64,000 nucleotides of DNA from Alkalinema sp. FACHB-956. GTDB taxonomy: Bacteria > Cyanobacteriota > Cyanobacteriia > Leptolyngbyales > Leptolyngbyaceae. The stretch spans positions 558,001-622,000 of the forward strand of contig NZ_JACJRC010000001.1 in the NCBI RefSeq assembly GCF_014697025.1, given 5' to 3'. Shown piece after piece: positions 35,664-44,758 of the stretch (positions are counted from its first letter, which is position 1; the number at the start of each line of letters is the position of its first letter). The notes under the pieces are model-generated. The model ran no database searches. It worked only from the letters and a program-made list of their open reading frames with translations, and had not been told where the DNA came from. The translations under genes were made by a program, and so were the position numbers.

Positions 35664-36080
35664 ATGATCACAATCATCCTGAAAAGCATCGTAATTTGGC
35701 TCGTTTTTATTCTTGCAGAAAGTTTGAATGGAGCTGCTCGGATCTTTTGGCTAATGCCACTACTCGGTGACCCCATAGCCCATCAAATTTCGTTTGTTAT
35801 GGGTTCAATATTGATATTAACGATCGCGACAGTATTCATCCAATGGCTTCATACATCCAACATTTCTCAGTTATTTGGCATTGGCCTACTGTGGCTACTG
35901 CTAACTGTGATATTCGAGATTAGCCTAGGGATCTTTGTCTTCAACTATTCATGGCAGCAAATGGGTGCGGATTATGATTTATCGCAAGGTGGCTTAATGA
36001 CGATTGGCTTAATTTGGTTAATGTTATCCCCATTCATCGCTACAAAAATTCGTAGGGGATCACTGCAAACATCAGACTGA
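35664..36080 (+). CDS. Small four-span membrane protein
   Basis: The protein has about 138 residues from the ATG at 35664, chosen because AAGG lies 9 bases upstream; an in-frame ATG at 35655 is also possible. Four hydrophobic segments cover about 2-22, 42-58, 66-90 and 107-125. No signature of a known transporter family is evident. It lies 10 bases before the Acg-type flavoprotein gene and is probably its operon partner, which suggests a membrane role connected with that oxidoreductase. Confidence 0.6.
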   Translation: MITIILKSIVIWLVFILAESLNGAARIFWLMPLLGDPIAHQISFVMGSILILTIATVFIQWLHTSNISQLFGIGLLWLLLTVIFEISLGIFVFNYSWQQMGADYDLSQGGLMTIGLIWLMLSPFIATKIRRGSLQTSD

Positions 36081-36090
36081 GGTTTAACTA

Positions 36091-37224
36091 ATGCTGAGTC
36101 GAAGACGAATGATTTTAGGGCTGACCGCACTGACAGGAGGAACAATGGCCTACGCCATAGGCTCTGCTCATCAGTCTAACCGCCAATACACCCATGCCGT
36201 CCATGATACTTGGCGACACACGTCCGATCGAGCATTAAGGGATCTGACAGCAGTCACTCGCGAACTGGTGCGCTACGCGACCTTAGCTGCATCAAGTCAT
36301 AATACGCAATGCTGGAAATTCGCGATCGGCACAGTCTCCCCGTCAATGCTCACCGATCAAACCATCTCAATTTTGCCAGACTGGACAAGGCGATGTCCTG
36401 CGGTTGATCCGGATGACCATCATCTGTTTGTGAGTTTAGGCTGTGCTACGGAAAATCTGATTCAAGCAGCACAGGCATTTGGCAAGCATGGCGTTGCCCG
36501 TTTTGACCTTGCTATCGATGATAGGGTCACAGTCAGCTTAGCCCCCTCAAAAGCAATAGATTCTGACCTCTTTAAGGCAATTCCCCACCGTCAATGCAGC
36601 AGAGTCGAATATAACGGTAAAACATTAAGTAATGCTGACTTAGCCACCCTTGAAAGAGCAGGGCAAGGCAATGGAGTGAGGATATTACTGCTCACTGACA
36701 AAGCACAAACTGAGAATATCCTGGAATATGTCGTTCAGGGGAATACAGCACAGATGAACGATCGAGCTTTTATTGAGGAACTAAAATCTTGGATTAGATT
36801 CAGCTATAACGAAGTCTTGAGTCACCGGGATGGACTATTTGCCGGTTCGTCAGGCAATCCTATTGTCCCTCGCTGGCTGGGGATGAGATTGTTAAATGTA
36901 TTTTTTACAGCCAACAGTGAAAATGATAAATATGCTAAACAGATTCGTAGCTCTGCGGGAATTGCTATCTTTGTATCTGAACGTAATGATAAGGAACATT
37001 GGATTGAAACAGGACGATGCTACGAACGATTCGCCCTGCAAGCAACTGCCCTAGGCATCAAAAATGCATTTTTGAATCAGCCAACCGAGGTTTTATCATT
37101 GCGGCCACAATTCGCCAGTTATCTCGGTATTGGGAATCTCAGACCCGATCTAGTTGTGCGGTTTGGGTATGGCCCTGAAACTCGGCGATCATTGCGGCGA
37201 CCCATTGAATCAGTATTACTATGA
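36091..37224 (+). CDS. Tat-signal Acg-type FMN oxidoreductase (nitroreductase superfamily)
   Basis: This 377-residue protein starts LSRRRMILGLTALTGG, a twin-arginine-like signal with a hydrophobic stretch, so export to periplasm or lumen is likely. The core ATLAASSHNTQCWKF corresponds to the FMN-binding start of nitroreductase-like proteins (the SxHNxQPW pattern). DPDDHHLFVSLGCATENL and a C-terminal GIKNAFLNQP also fit the Acg family. Acg in mycobacteria binds FMN but has no known reductase activity; the role here is unknown. It is the second gene of an operon with a membrane protein 10 bases upstream. Confidence 0.75.
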   Translation: MLSRRRMILGLTALTGGTMAYAIGSAHQSNRQYTHAVHDTWRHTSDRALRDLTAVTRELVRYATLAASSHNTQCWKFAIGTVSPSMLTDQTISILPDWTRRCPAVDPDDHHLFVSLGCATENLIQAAQAFGKHGVARFDLAIDDRVTVSLAPSKAIDSDLFKAIPHRQCSRVEYNGKTLSNADLATLERAGQGNGVRILLLTDKAQTENILEYVVQGNTAQMNDRAFIEELKSWIRFSYNEVLSHRDGLFAGSSGNPIVPRWLGMRLLNVFFTANSENDKYAKQIRSSAGIAIFVSERNDKEHWIETGRCYERFALQATALGIKNAFLNQPTEVLSLRPQFASYLGIGNLRPDLVVRFGYGPETRRSLRRPIESVLL

Positions 37225-37485
37225 GTAATATTTCACATACAATCTTACATATTACCTCAGCCGAATCGTTTGATTAGTCAACATTGCATTTCCTGTTCTA
37301 ATAGTTGTTTGGATTTCCAATAGTTTTTGGATTTGTTTTTGGATTTATTTATCATTCCATTGCAATTTAGCTATTCTCTTCTATCATCAGTCCCATCAAC
37401 AGCAAACTCTTCCCCCTAGCACCGCTCAATACTTTTCCTCAGCATAACGCTATGCTGAGATGTGAGATTTTGCCAGAGGCTGACT

Positions 37486-38295
37486 ATGACAGATTTTTGG
37501 ACGCAGGTATTGCAGACAGCACAAGCCGTAACCCAGCAGGTGGGCGATCGCTTACTTCAGGACTTCGGGCACATGCAAGCGATCGAAAAAGCCGATGGCT
37601 CCCTCGTGACCCAATCCGATCAATGGGCCGATGCAGAACTGCGCCGATCGCTCCAAGCAGCCTTCCCCGACCATGGCGTCCTCAGCGAAGAAACCGTCCA
37701 CATCTTCCCACCCAACGAATGGTGCTGGATCATTGATCCCATAGACGGCACCACCAACTTTACGCGCGGCCTGCCCCTCTGGGGCATTTCGATCGGGTTG
37801 CTCTATCGCGGCACCCCCGTCTTCGGCTATGTCCACGTGCCGCCCCTGGGCCAATCCTTCTACGGTTACTGGGCAGGCAACTCCGGCCTAGACATGCCCA
37901 GCGGAGCCTTTTGCAACGGTCAACCCATCCAAGTCTCTGCCGATGCCCTCAGCGGTAGCCACTTTTTCAACCTCTGCGCCCGCAGCATCGGGGTTCTCAA
38001 AAATCCCATCCCGGCCAAAATCCGCATGTTAGGCGTCGCCACCTACAACGTTCTCACCATCGCCATGGGAGCCGCCCTCGGCGGAGTAGAAGCCACCCCA
38101 AAAATTTGGGACATTGCCGCAACCTGGCCGATCGTCCAGGCCGCCGGGGGAACCTGGAAATTTCTCGCCAAGGAGCCCGCCTTTCCCCTCCAGCCCGAAG
38201 AAAACTATGGATCCCACGCTTATCCCAGCCTGGTGGTCAGCCATCCAGACTTGCTAGCCATCTTTGAACCCCTAGTTCGCCAAGGACTTACATGA
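37486..38295 (+). CDS. Inositol monophosphatase family protein
   Basis: This 269-residue Mg2+-dependent phosphatase has the metal-site motifs E68/E69 (LSEET) and D84-P-I-D87-G-T-T (WIIDPIDGTTNF), plus WDIAATWPIVQAAGG for the third metal ligand. Substrates in the family include inositol phosphates, fructose 1,6-bisphosphate and histidinol phosphate. The ATG at 37486, with AGAGG upstream, fits the family start; the frame back to 37462 is extra. It is followed 160 bases later by rplI. Confidence 0.88.
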   Translation: MTDFWTQVLQTAQAVTQQVGDRLLQDFGHMQAIEKADGSLVTQSDQWADAELRRSLQAAFPDHGVLSEETVHIFPPNEWCWIIDPIDGTTNFTRGLPLWGISIGLLYRGTPVFGYVHVPPLGQSFYGYWAGNSGLDMPSGAFCNGQPIQVSADALSGSHFFNLCARSIGVLKNPIPAKIRMLGVATYNVLTIAMGAALGGVEATPKIWDIAATWPIVQAAGGTWKFLAKEPAFPLQPEENYGSHAYPSLVVSHPDLLAIFEPLVRQGLT

Positions 38296-38455
38296 TCGCC
38301 TCACATGCTCTCCGATCCACCTTTCACCAGAAGCTACCTTTCACCAGCCCCTTCCAAAAAGATCTCCTCTCTGGTATCCTTAGATATTTGGCTGCGAAAA
38401 ATTGGCTTAGAGATTTCTCCGCAGAGACGGAAACAAGCGTTAAGTAGGAACGATC

Positions 38456-38914
38456 ATGGCAAAACGGGTTCAAGTCGTCCTCACCAAGGACGTGAGCAAA
38501 CTGGGCAAACTGGGTGATGTGGTGGATGTGGCCCCTGGCTACGCACGGAACTACCTCTTCCCCCAAAAGGTTGCCACCAACGTGACCCCCGGCATCCTCA
38601 AACAGGTTGAGCGCCGGAAGGAACTGGAGCGTCAGCGGCTAGCTGAACTGAAAGTAGAAGCTCTGAAGCAAAAAGAAGCCCTGGAAAAAGCAGGTACATT
38701 GTCGATCGCTAAACAAGTGGGCGAAAACGACGCAATCTTCGGAACGGTGACCAACCAAGAAATCGCTGAAGCGATCAAGGCTGCCGCCAGCATCGAACTC
38801 GATCGTCGGGATATCGATGTTCCTGAAGTCAAAAAACTGGGCGAATACAACGCTGAAATCAAACTGCACCCCGAAGTATCTGTCTCCGTGGCCTTTGCAG
38901 TGGTTGCAGCGTAA
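38456..38914 (+). CDS. rplI: 50S ribosomal protein L9
   Basis: This 152-residue protein has the L9 N-terminal signature [28 protein letters not shown] followed by a long central helix (about 41-75) and the C-terminal RNA-binding domain. L9 sits at the base of the L1 stalk on the large ribosomal subunit. Length is typical for cyanobacteria. The ATG at 38456 has TAGGAACG upstream. It is a single gene; a hairpin follows at 38973-38999. Confidence 0.97.
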   Translation: MAKRVQVVLTKDVSKLGKLGDVVDVAPGYARNYLFPQKVATNVTPGILKQVERRKELERQRLAELKVEALKQKEALEKAGTLSIAKQVGENDAIFGTVTNQEIAEAIKAAASIELDRRDIDVPEVKKLGEYNAEIKLHPEVSVSVAFAVVAA

Positions 38915-38972
38915 CCATTCGGAATGATTACGGACTCCGGCGATCGTTCATGGATCAATTAGTCAGCCCGTG

Positions 38973-38999
38973 GCTTAGCCATCTGCTGCTAGGCTAAGC
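38973..38999. terminator. Hairpin after rplI
   Basis: The perfect 8-bp arms GCTTAGCC (38973-38980) and GGCTAAGC (38992-38999) enclose an 11-base loop. No T-tract follows directly. A second weak hairpin with a T-run (CCCCT...AGGGGATTTTT) lies at about 39054-39091, just before purE, and is the better terminator candidate. Confidence 0.45.
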
Positions 39000-39139
39000 A
39001 CCCCGAAGGAAGCCGGAATCCAGTTCGTTGAGATTTAATTTTGCTTGGAGACTCCCCTCAGTGTTCTTTACGATCGCTCAGGGGATTTTTCTTGTTCATG
39101 ACAGGAAGACATGATAGGGAGACATTACAGGGAGAAACT

Positions 39140-39673
39140 ATGACAAACCCGATGGAACCGCCGATCGTTGGCATCATTATGGGTAGCGATTCCGATTTGC
39201 CCACGATGCAAGCCGCGATCGCGGTGTGTGAAGAATTTGGCATTGCCCATGAAGTGGCGATCGTCTCAGCCCACCGTACCCCAGAGCGCATGGTGGAATA
39301 CGCCCAAACTGCCCATACACGAGGGATTCAAGTCATTATTGCCGGAGCTGGGGGAGCTGCGCATTTGCCGGGGATGGTTGCCTCGCTGACGCCGTTGCCC
39401 GTGATTGGGGTACCCGTCATGACCCGCACCTTGCAGGGCGTGGATTCCCTCTATTCCATTGTGCAAATGCCAGCGGGCATTCCCGTGGCCACGGTGGCGA
39501 TCGGCAATGCACGGAATGCAGGGTTACTCGCCGTGCGGATTCTAGCGACCCACGATGCAGCCCTACTGGAAAAAGTGCTGGCCTACCAGACCAGCCTGAA
39601 AGACATGGTCATGGAAAAACAAGCCAAACTGGATCAAGTCGGCTATCAGCAATACTTGCAGAACATGGCCTAG
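39140..39673 (+). CDS. purE: 5-(carboxyamino)imidazole ribonucleotide mutase PurE
   Basis: PurE converts N5-CAIR to CAIR in purine synthesis. This copy has 177 residues and the family hallmarks [23 protein letters not shown] and the glycine-rich [12 protein letters not shown], which hold the active site. [22 protein letters not shown] is the conserved C-terminal part. The ATG at 39140 has GGGAG upstream; the open frame back to 39041 runs through a terminator-like hairpin and is rejected. The partner purK is not in the window. Confidence 0.95.
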   Translation: MTNPMEPPIVGIIMGSDSDLPTMQAAIAVCEEFGIAHEVAIVSAHRTPERMVEYAQTAHTRGIQVIIAGAGGAAHLPGMVASLTPLPVIGVPVMTRTLQGVDSLYSIVQMPAGIPVATVAIGNARNAGLLAVRILATHDAALLEKVLAYQTSLKDMVMEKQAKLDQVGYQQYLQNMA

Positions 39674-39714
39674 GCGATCGCACAGCATCGGAGGAGTGAC
39701 GCTGAGCTGAAGTG

Positions 39715-39756
39715 CTGGGATTAAGTTACTGGGATTAAGTTACTGGGATTAAGCAC
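39715..39756. repeat. 14-bp tandem repeat at the 3' end of the TPR gene
   Basis: The units CTGGGATTAAGTTA at 39715-39728 and 39729-39742, with a variant at 39743-39756, form three copies. The last unit contains TTA at 39749-39751, the reversed TAA stop of the TPR gene. Confidence 0.9.
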
Positions 39757-40855
39757 TGGCTTGGGATTGCAACTTCCGCAACACCGCCGATCGATTCTTC
39801 AGGGCGATCTGGTCATCGGGGCGCAGTTCCAGCACCTTATCGTAACTTTTGAGAGCGGTTTCTAATTGGCCCAGGCTGACCAATAAGCCGCCTCGATTGT
39901 TCCAAGCCCGGAAATCTGTCGGTCGTAACTCGATCGCTCGGTCATAACTCACCAGAGCTTCCTCCAAGCGATTTAAGGTTTTTAGGATGACCCCTCGGTT
40001 GTACCAAGCCTCGTAATAGTTCGGTTGCAGATCGAGCGCCTTGTCAAAGCTGGCCAGAGCCGTTTCATAGTCCTCCAACCGCATACAGGAAAAGCCTTGG
40101 CCATACCAAGCCGAGGCATAGTCGGGATGGAGTTTAATGGCCTTCTGGTAGCAATCGATCGCGGGCTCGTGGCGGTTCATTTGCTTGAGGGCAAGGCCGC
40201 GATGGTACCAAATCACGGGATCTTCAATGTCGATCGCGAGGGCTTGGGCATAACTGGAAGCGGCGGCTTCATAGTCCCCCAAACAGAGCAATGCATTGCC
40301 CCGACCACTGAGGGCATCCGCATTGTCCGGTTTCATTTCCAAGGCCCGATTAAAGTGGGTAATGGCTCCTTCGTAGCGCCCCGTAGCGTAGAGCGCAGCC
40401 CCTTGCAGGTACCAGGCATCGGCGGATTGGGGATCCAAATCTAACGCTTTAGATAAGTAGGGAATCGCCTCTTCGTAGCGTTCGATCGTATAGAGCGAGA
40501 GGCCCAAACTGTAATGGGTGTTGGGATAGTTCGGTTGCAGTTGCAAGACGCGCTGAAAACTCAGAATCGCATCGGCATACTGGCCCGCCACATGGGCAAT
40601 CCAACCCCGTTGGTACTGCAAGTAGGGCGACGAAGGGTGAGCCGTCAGCGCTTTGTTCAGGCAGGTCATGGCAGCTTCCTGCTGGCCCGCATTCAGCAAG
40701 GTGCTGGCTTTTTCGCTCCAGGCAATCAGGGAATCCGGGCGCGTTTCAAGCACTCGGTTGAATAATTCGATCGCAGCGGAATAATCGCCCTTTTGACTCA
40801 GGGCAAGGGCCTGTTCAAGGAGGCTTTCAGTGTTGACATCTTGCGTTTGCACCAT
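39749..40855 (-). CDS. Tetratricopeptide (TPR) repeat protein
   Basis: This 368-residue protein is built of about ten TPR units of 34 residues, each following W..LG...Y..A...Y..A/P patterns, e.g. PDSLIAWSEKASTLLNAGQ and YYEAWYNRGVILKTLNR. No catalytic domain, signal peptide or membrane span is present, so it is a cytosolic scaffold for protein interactions. The ends are not capped by other domains. It lies 102 bases downstream of the WD40 protein gene on the same strand, and the two may be functionally linked. The start at 40855 (MVQTQDVNTES) is the first ATG. Confidence 0.88.
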   Translation of the reverse strand: MVQTQDVNTESLLEQALALSQKGDYSAAIELFNRVLETRPDSLIAWSEKASTLLNAGQQEAAMTCLNKALTAHPSSPYLQYQRGWIAHVAGQYADAILSFQRVLQLQPNYPNTHYSLGLSLYTIERYEEAIPYLSKALDLDPQSADAWYLQGAALYATGRYEGAITHFNRALEMKPDNADALSGRGNALLCLGDYEAAASSYAQALAIDIEDPVIWYHRGLALKQMNRHEPAIDCYQKAIKLHPDYASAWYGQGFSCMRLEDYETALASFDKALDLQPNYYEAWYNRGVILKTLNRLEEALVSYDRAIELRPTDFRAWNNRGGLLVSLGQLETALKSYDKVLELRPDDQIALKNRSAVLRKLQSQASA

Positions 40856-40957
40856 AGCGCAGGAATGGGGTTTCGGAGATGGGAGGGCAACGTTATGGTG
40901 TAAGAATGCCCAAGTCTAGCCCAAAATTCGCAAGGCTCGACGATTCTGTGGGGCATC

Positions 40958-43900
40958 CTAGGGTTTCCTTGGGAACTGGCATAATTGGCGCTCCGGCTCT
41001 GTAAACTTAGGACTGGTTCGCAGATAACTTCTAACCCAGTTACAGGCTGTCTCCAATTCATCGAGGGCCTGAATCCTCGGCAAATCCCACAAAACCACCG
41101 TACTGTCGTCACTGCCAGACACTAAACGCTTCCCATCGGGCGTAAAGGCGAGGCTGGAAACAATTCCATGGTGCCCTGGTAAAGTTCTGAGTAACTGCCC
41201 ACGGAGATTCCAGAGCTTAACCGTGTTATCGACCCCGGCGGTGGCGATCGTGCTGCCATCGGGACTGAACGCAATGCGAGTGATCCCTTGACTCTGGGTC
41301 ACGACCGTTTGGATCAAACTGCCATCGAGTCGCCACAGTTTGAAGGTATCGTCGCGACTGGCGGACGCCACCATTTGACCATCGGGACTAAAGGCCACGC
41401 CCCAGACAGTCCCTTGTCCCCGTAGAGTGGCGATCGGTTTGCCGTCGATCGACCAGAGCTTGGCCGTCCCATCTTCACTAGCGGAAGCCAAGCGCTTACC
41501 ATCGGGACTAAAGGCTAACTTCCAGATGCGTTCTTTGTGGGCCTTAATGCTGTGGAGCAATTGGCCAGCGATCGACCAGAATTTAATCATATTGTCATCC
41601 CCCGCAGACACAATCGTTTGACCATCGGGACTGATGGCAACGGCATAAATGCTGGCTGTGTGACCAGGAAACGATCGCAGCAAATGGATATGAGGATGAT
41701 CGCGATCGCCCAAATTCCACAGGTGCACCTTGAGGCTATTCCCCACCGTAATCATCATTCGGCTATCTGGACTAAACGTAACACTCCGAAATCCAGAGTC
41801 CACGTTCTGCAACGTCTGGATGAGTCTCCCATCCGTGTGCCAAAGTTTGAGAGTATCATCACCACTCACCGTTGCAATCAGTTTGCCATTGGGGCTAGTT
41901 GCCAATTCCCAAACGATGTCTTGATGGCCATTCATTGGAGTCAACAAATATTGATTGCGTCGCCAGAGTTTGACCAACGTATCATCGCTGGCCGATGCCG
42001 CCATCAAACCATTCGCACTGAGAGACACATCCCGAATCACCGCATTGTGTTGCTTAAGATTGCGGATAAAGGTGCCATCGGATTTCCAAATTTTGACCCA
42101 ATTATCAGTACCACTGGTAGCAATGTATTCCCCGTTGCGACTACAAGCCACGCCGAGCATAGGATGGTTACCTACTAGGGTTCTCACCAAGGTGCCATCG
42201 GCTCGCCAGATTTTTGCAGTCCGATCGCCACTGGCAGAAACAAACAAATTTGATGCTTGGCATAACGCAATATCCCACACCGCATTTTGGTGATCGGTTT
42301 GGGTTTTGAGTAGTTTTCCATCCACCGTCCAAAACCGCACCGTGCGATCGACCCCAACCGAAACGAGGTACTGACTATTCGCACTAAAAGCTACCCCCCA
42401 AACCGATTTTTGGTTGCCGCGTAGCGTGGCTTTTAAGGTTCCGTCAAGGTGCCAAATTTTAATGGTGCTATCGCCACTGGCGGAGGCCAGCAACTGCCCA
42501 TTGGGACTGAAGGCGACCCCCCACACGGGGGCTGGATGCCCTTGGATGGTTTTTACCAAGGTGCCATCTACACGCCAAAGGTTGATTGTGCCATCTAAGC
42601 CTCCGGTCACGAGGTACTGGCTATCTGGCCCAAAGGCGAGACGATGGATCGTGGCTGAATGAGGCAATGTGTTGAGAAGCGTGCCATCTTGCCGCCAAAT
42701 TTTGACCGTTTTATCGTTACTACCCGTAGCAATCAACTGTCCGTCGGGACTGATATCTACCGCCAACACGCCCCCTTGGTGTCTCTGTAATTGATTGAAT
42801 TCGTTAGTGTTATAGATGGCTTGCTGGAGGACGGTCTCTACTTGGGTCTGAATGGCGGGATCGATCGGCCCATCGTTAAGACGTTGCAGCTCTTGGAGCC
42901 GTAGCTTTGCCTTAATCGCATCGATCATGGCATCCAGTTGTCGATCGGAGGCAAACAACCCCTGGGAGGAGGAGGCGAGGGCTTTGACTTCGTTCAATTT
43001 GGCTTGGTAGGCATTCCCGATCGCTTGGCGGGACTGAAAGAATGCAGTGAGTCCTAAAATCGTGGAAATACAAAGTCCAGTGGTCATCGCTCCTAAAAAA
43101 GACTGCTGGAGTTTAGCGGCTTTGGTCACCGCGACTAATTCCGACTCCACAGCCTTAGCTCGGTCTGCTTCGAGGATCTGTTGCATTTCCCAGCGATCGT
43201 ACTTTTCGCTTGCTGCCAGGAATTGATAATCCAAATCGCTTAAGCTCTGGGTTTGGCTCCATAGCTGGGCATCCATCAACGCTTGGCCGCGCAGCAGCCG
43301 AGACTCATCGGTTTGGCCAGAGGCCACCCAGTCACTCAAGGCTTTATCATAGGGGCGCAATTTACTGAGCTGTTGGCAAACCCAGGTGGTTGTGAATACC
43401 TGCTGATAAATTGGATTTTTGATCCGAAGGCGATTTTGCCGTTTTTCAACTAACCCCGTCAAAATTAATTCCGTTTCTTCCAGACTGCCTTCGATCGCTT
43501 TGCCTGCCACCCCTTGCCTTGGGTTTGTCCCATCCTCAGCGTCCAGAATGTGTTGATACAACCCTAGGAGGCGAGGCGCAGTTTGCGGCGTTTGCAGCAG
43601 GCGATCGCGAATGGTTTTCAGATGTTCCGGTTCATCCTGATTTTCCCAACGATCGAGGATTTGGCTTTGCACAACCTCATCTACCCAACGCTGTAAGCAT
43701 TCATTACAGGAATTGACAGCCGATGCAAGTGTTGCGTCCTGGGAGAAATCCTGCATTGTGATGTAGTCGTAGGTTTTCATCAACTGACATAATTTCTGCG
43801 TTAGAAAGGGTTGGCCATTCGTCCAATCTAGGATGCGTTGCAGGATTGTCCCAGGGTCGGCAAATTCTGCTAGCCCTTGGAGTAAAGGATGGCATTCATC

Positions 43901-44518
43901 GAATTGAAACCCCTGAAGTTCGATCGCTTGACCAATATTAAAGGGCGTCCGCGATTTATCTGTAATTAGCTGACTCGGCGTCGTCACCCCAATCAAGCAA
44001 AAGGTGAGCCGTTGGTAATGGGGATTATCTGCCCGATGGTTATAACAATGACGAATCCAGGCAAAGAAATCATCCGTTGGAAAATTCAACCCCAGCACAC
44101 TGTCAATTTCATCCATAAAAATGACAATGGGGCCATCAATACTGGGCAAAACAATCGTTTCAATTAAATCATTCAGACGAGTAATATTAGACAGGTGCTG
44201 CCGTTCCTGCCACCAGGGTGCTAAAGCAAAGGAAATCTGTAAGCGTTTCAGCAAATAAGCCGCGATCGCAGCATACCACTGGTCGATCGTAATGCGCTGT
44301 GTGCCAATTTCCGTCAGGTCGATCGTGGCACAATGTACACCCACAGCTTGTAGCCGCAGGGCAGTTTGCAACCGCAGACTGGACTTCCCCATCTGCCTTG
44401 CATTAAACACATAGCAGAAATTACACGTTTTCAGAGCATGGAATAAAGTATCATCCGCCTGTCGATACACATAGGTCGAAGCATCTGGAGGAAGACTGCC
44501 ACCAACTTGATAGGGCAT
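40958..44518 (-). CDS. AAA-like plus 14-WD40 repeat protein (STAND-like)
   Basis: This 1186-residue protein carries an AAA-like domain in residues 1-400 with Walker A RQMGKSS (41-47) and [10 protein letters not shown] as Walker B. An alpha-helical stretch, one membrane-like segment (about 475-495, [16 protein letters not shown]) and a coiled region follow. From about 590 there are 14 WD40 repeats, enough for two seven-bladed propellers, most ending in K.W...G. The layout resembles cyanobacterial STAND-type sensors in which propellers bind a ligand and the ATPase domain oligomerises. No effector domain (caspase, TIR or nuclease) is attached. Confidence 0.88.
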   Translation of the reverse strand: MPYQVGGSLPPDASTYVYRQADDTLFHALKTCNFCYVFNARQMGKSSLRLQTALRLQAVGVHCATIDLTEIGTQRITIDQWYAAIAAYLLKRLQISFALAPWWQERQHLSNITRLNDLIETIVLPSIDGPIVIFMDEIDSVLGLNFPTDDFFAWIRHCYNHRADNPHYQRLTFCLIGVTTPSQLITDKSRTPFNIGQAIELQGFQFDECHPLLQGLAEFADPGTILQRILDWTNGQPFLTQKLCQLMKTYDYITMQDFSQDATLASAVNSCNECLQRWVDEVVQSQILDRWENQDEPEHLKTIRDRLLQTPQTAPRLLGLYQHILDAEDGTNPRQGVAGKAIEGSLEETELILTGLVEKRQNRLRIKNPIYQQVFTTTWVCQQLSKLRPYDKALSDWVASGQTDESRLLRGQALMDAQLWSQTQSLSDLDYQFLAASEKYDRWEMQQILEADRAKAVESELVAVTKAAKLQQSFLGAMTTGLCISTILGLTAFFQSRQAIGNAYQAKLNEVKALASSSQGLFASDRQLDAMIDAIKAKLRLQELQRLNDGPIDPAIQTQVETVLQQAIYNTNEFNQLQRHQGGVLAVDISPDGQLIATGSNDKTVKIWRQDGTLLNTLPHSATIHRLAFGPDSQYLVTGGLDGTINLWRVDGTLVKTIQGHPAPVWGVAFSPNGQLLASASGDSTIKIWHLDGTLKATLRGNQKSVWGVAFSANSQYLVSVGVDRTVRFWTVDGKLLKTQTDHQNAVWDIALCQASNLFVSASGDRTAKIWRADGTLVRTLVGNHPMLGVACSRNGEYIATSGTDNWVKIWKSDGTFIRNLKQHNAVIRDVSLSANGLMAASASDDTLVKLWRRNQYLLTPMNGHQDIVWELATSPNGKLIATVSGDDTLKLWHTDGRLIQTLQNVDSGFRSVTFSPDSRMMITVGNSLKVHLWNLGDRDHPHIHLLRSFPGHTASIYAVAISPDGQTIVSAGDDNMIKFWSIAGQLLHSIKAHKERIWKLAFSPDGKRLASASEDGTAKLWSIDGKPIATLRGQGTVWGVAFSPDGQMVASASRDDTFKLWRLDGSLIQTVVTQSQGITRIAFSPDGSTIATAGVDNTVKLWNLRGQLLRTLPGHHGIVSSLAFTPDGKRLVSGSDDSTVVLWDLPRIQALDELETACNWVRSYLRTSPKFTEPERQLCQFPRKP

Positions 44519-44758
44519 GGGGCTTGCAGAAGATTTTCAATCTATTTATATTAAAAATCATAGGTTGAAAATCAGAGAAATGTTGCTATTTTTGCAAAAT
44601 TTCCTAGGAAATTGAGATTCAATCAAACTGATACTCAGTTAAACTGATACTCAGTCAATTGATTCAGTCAATTTTATAGTGACAACCCATTGCGAATCCT
44701 TGACAACTATTCGATAGATTCACAACGGGTTCGTAACGAGTTCGCGATAGCTTGGGCA
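44519..44758. other. Intergenic with palindrome and 16-bp repeat
   Basis: No gene is seen. A 16-bp perfect palindrome AATTTCCTAGGAAATT lies at 44598-44613. AAACTGATACTCAGTT/C is repeated at 44625-44640 and 44641-44656, followed by a degenerate third copy. Confidence 0.6.

Noticed and set aside
38915-39139. Longer start for purE at 39041
   Set aside because: The added residues run through a terminator-like hairpin and the ATG at 39140 has a good ribosome site.
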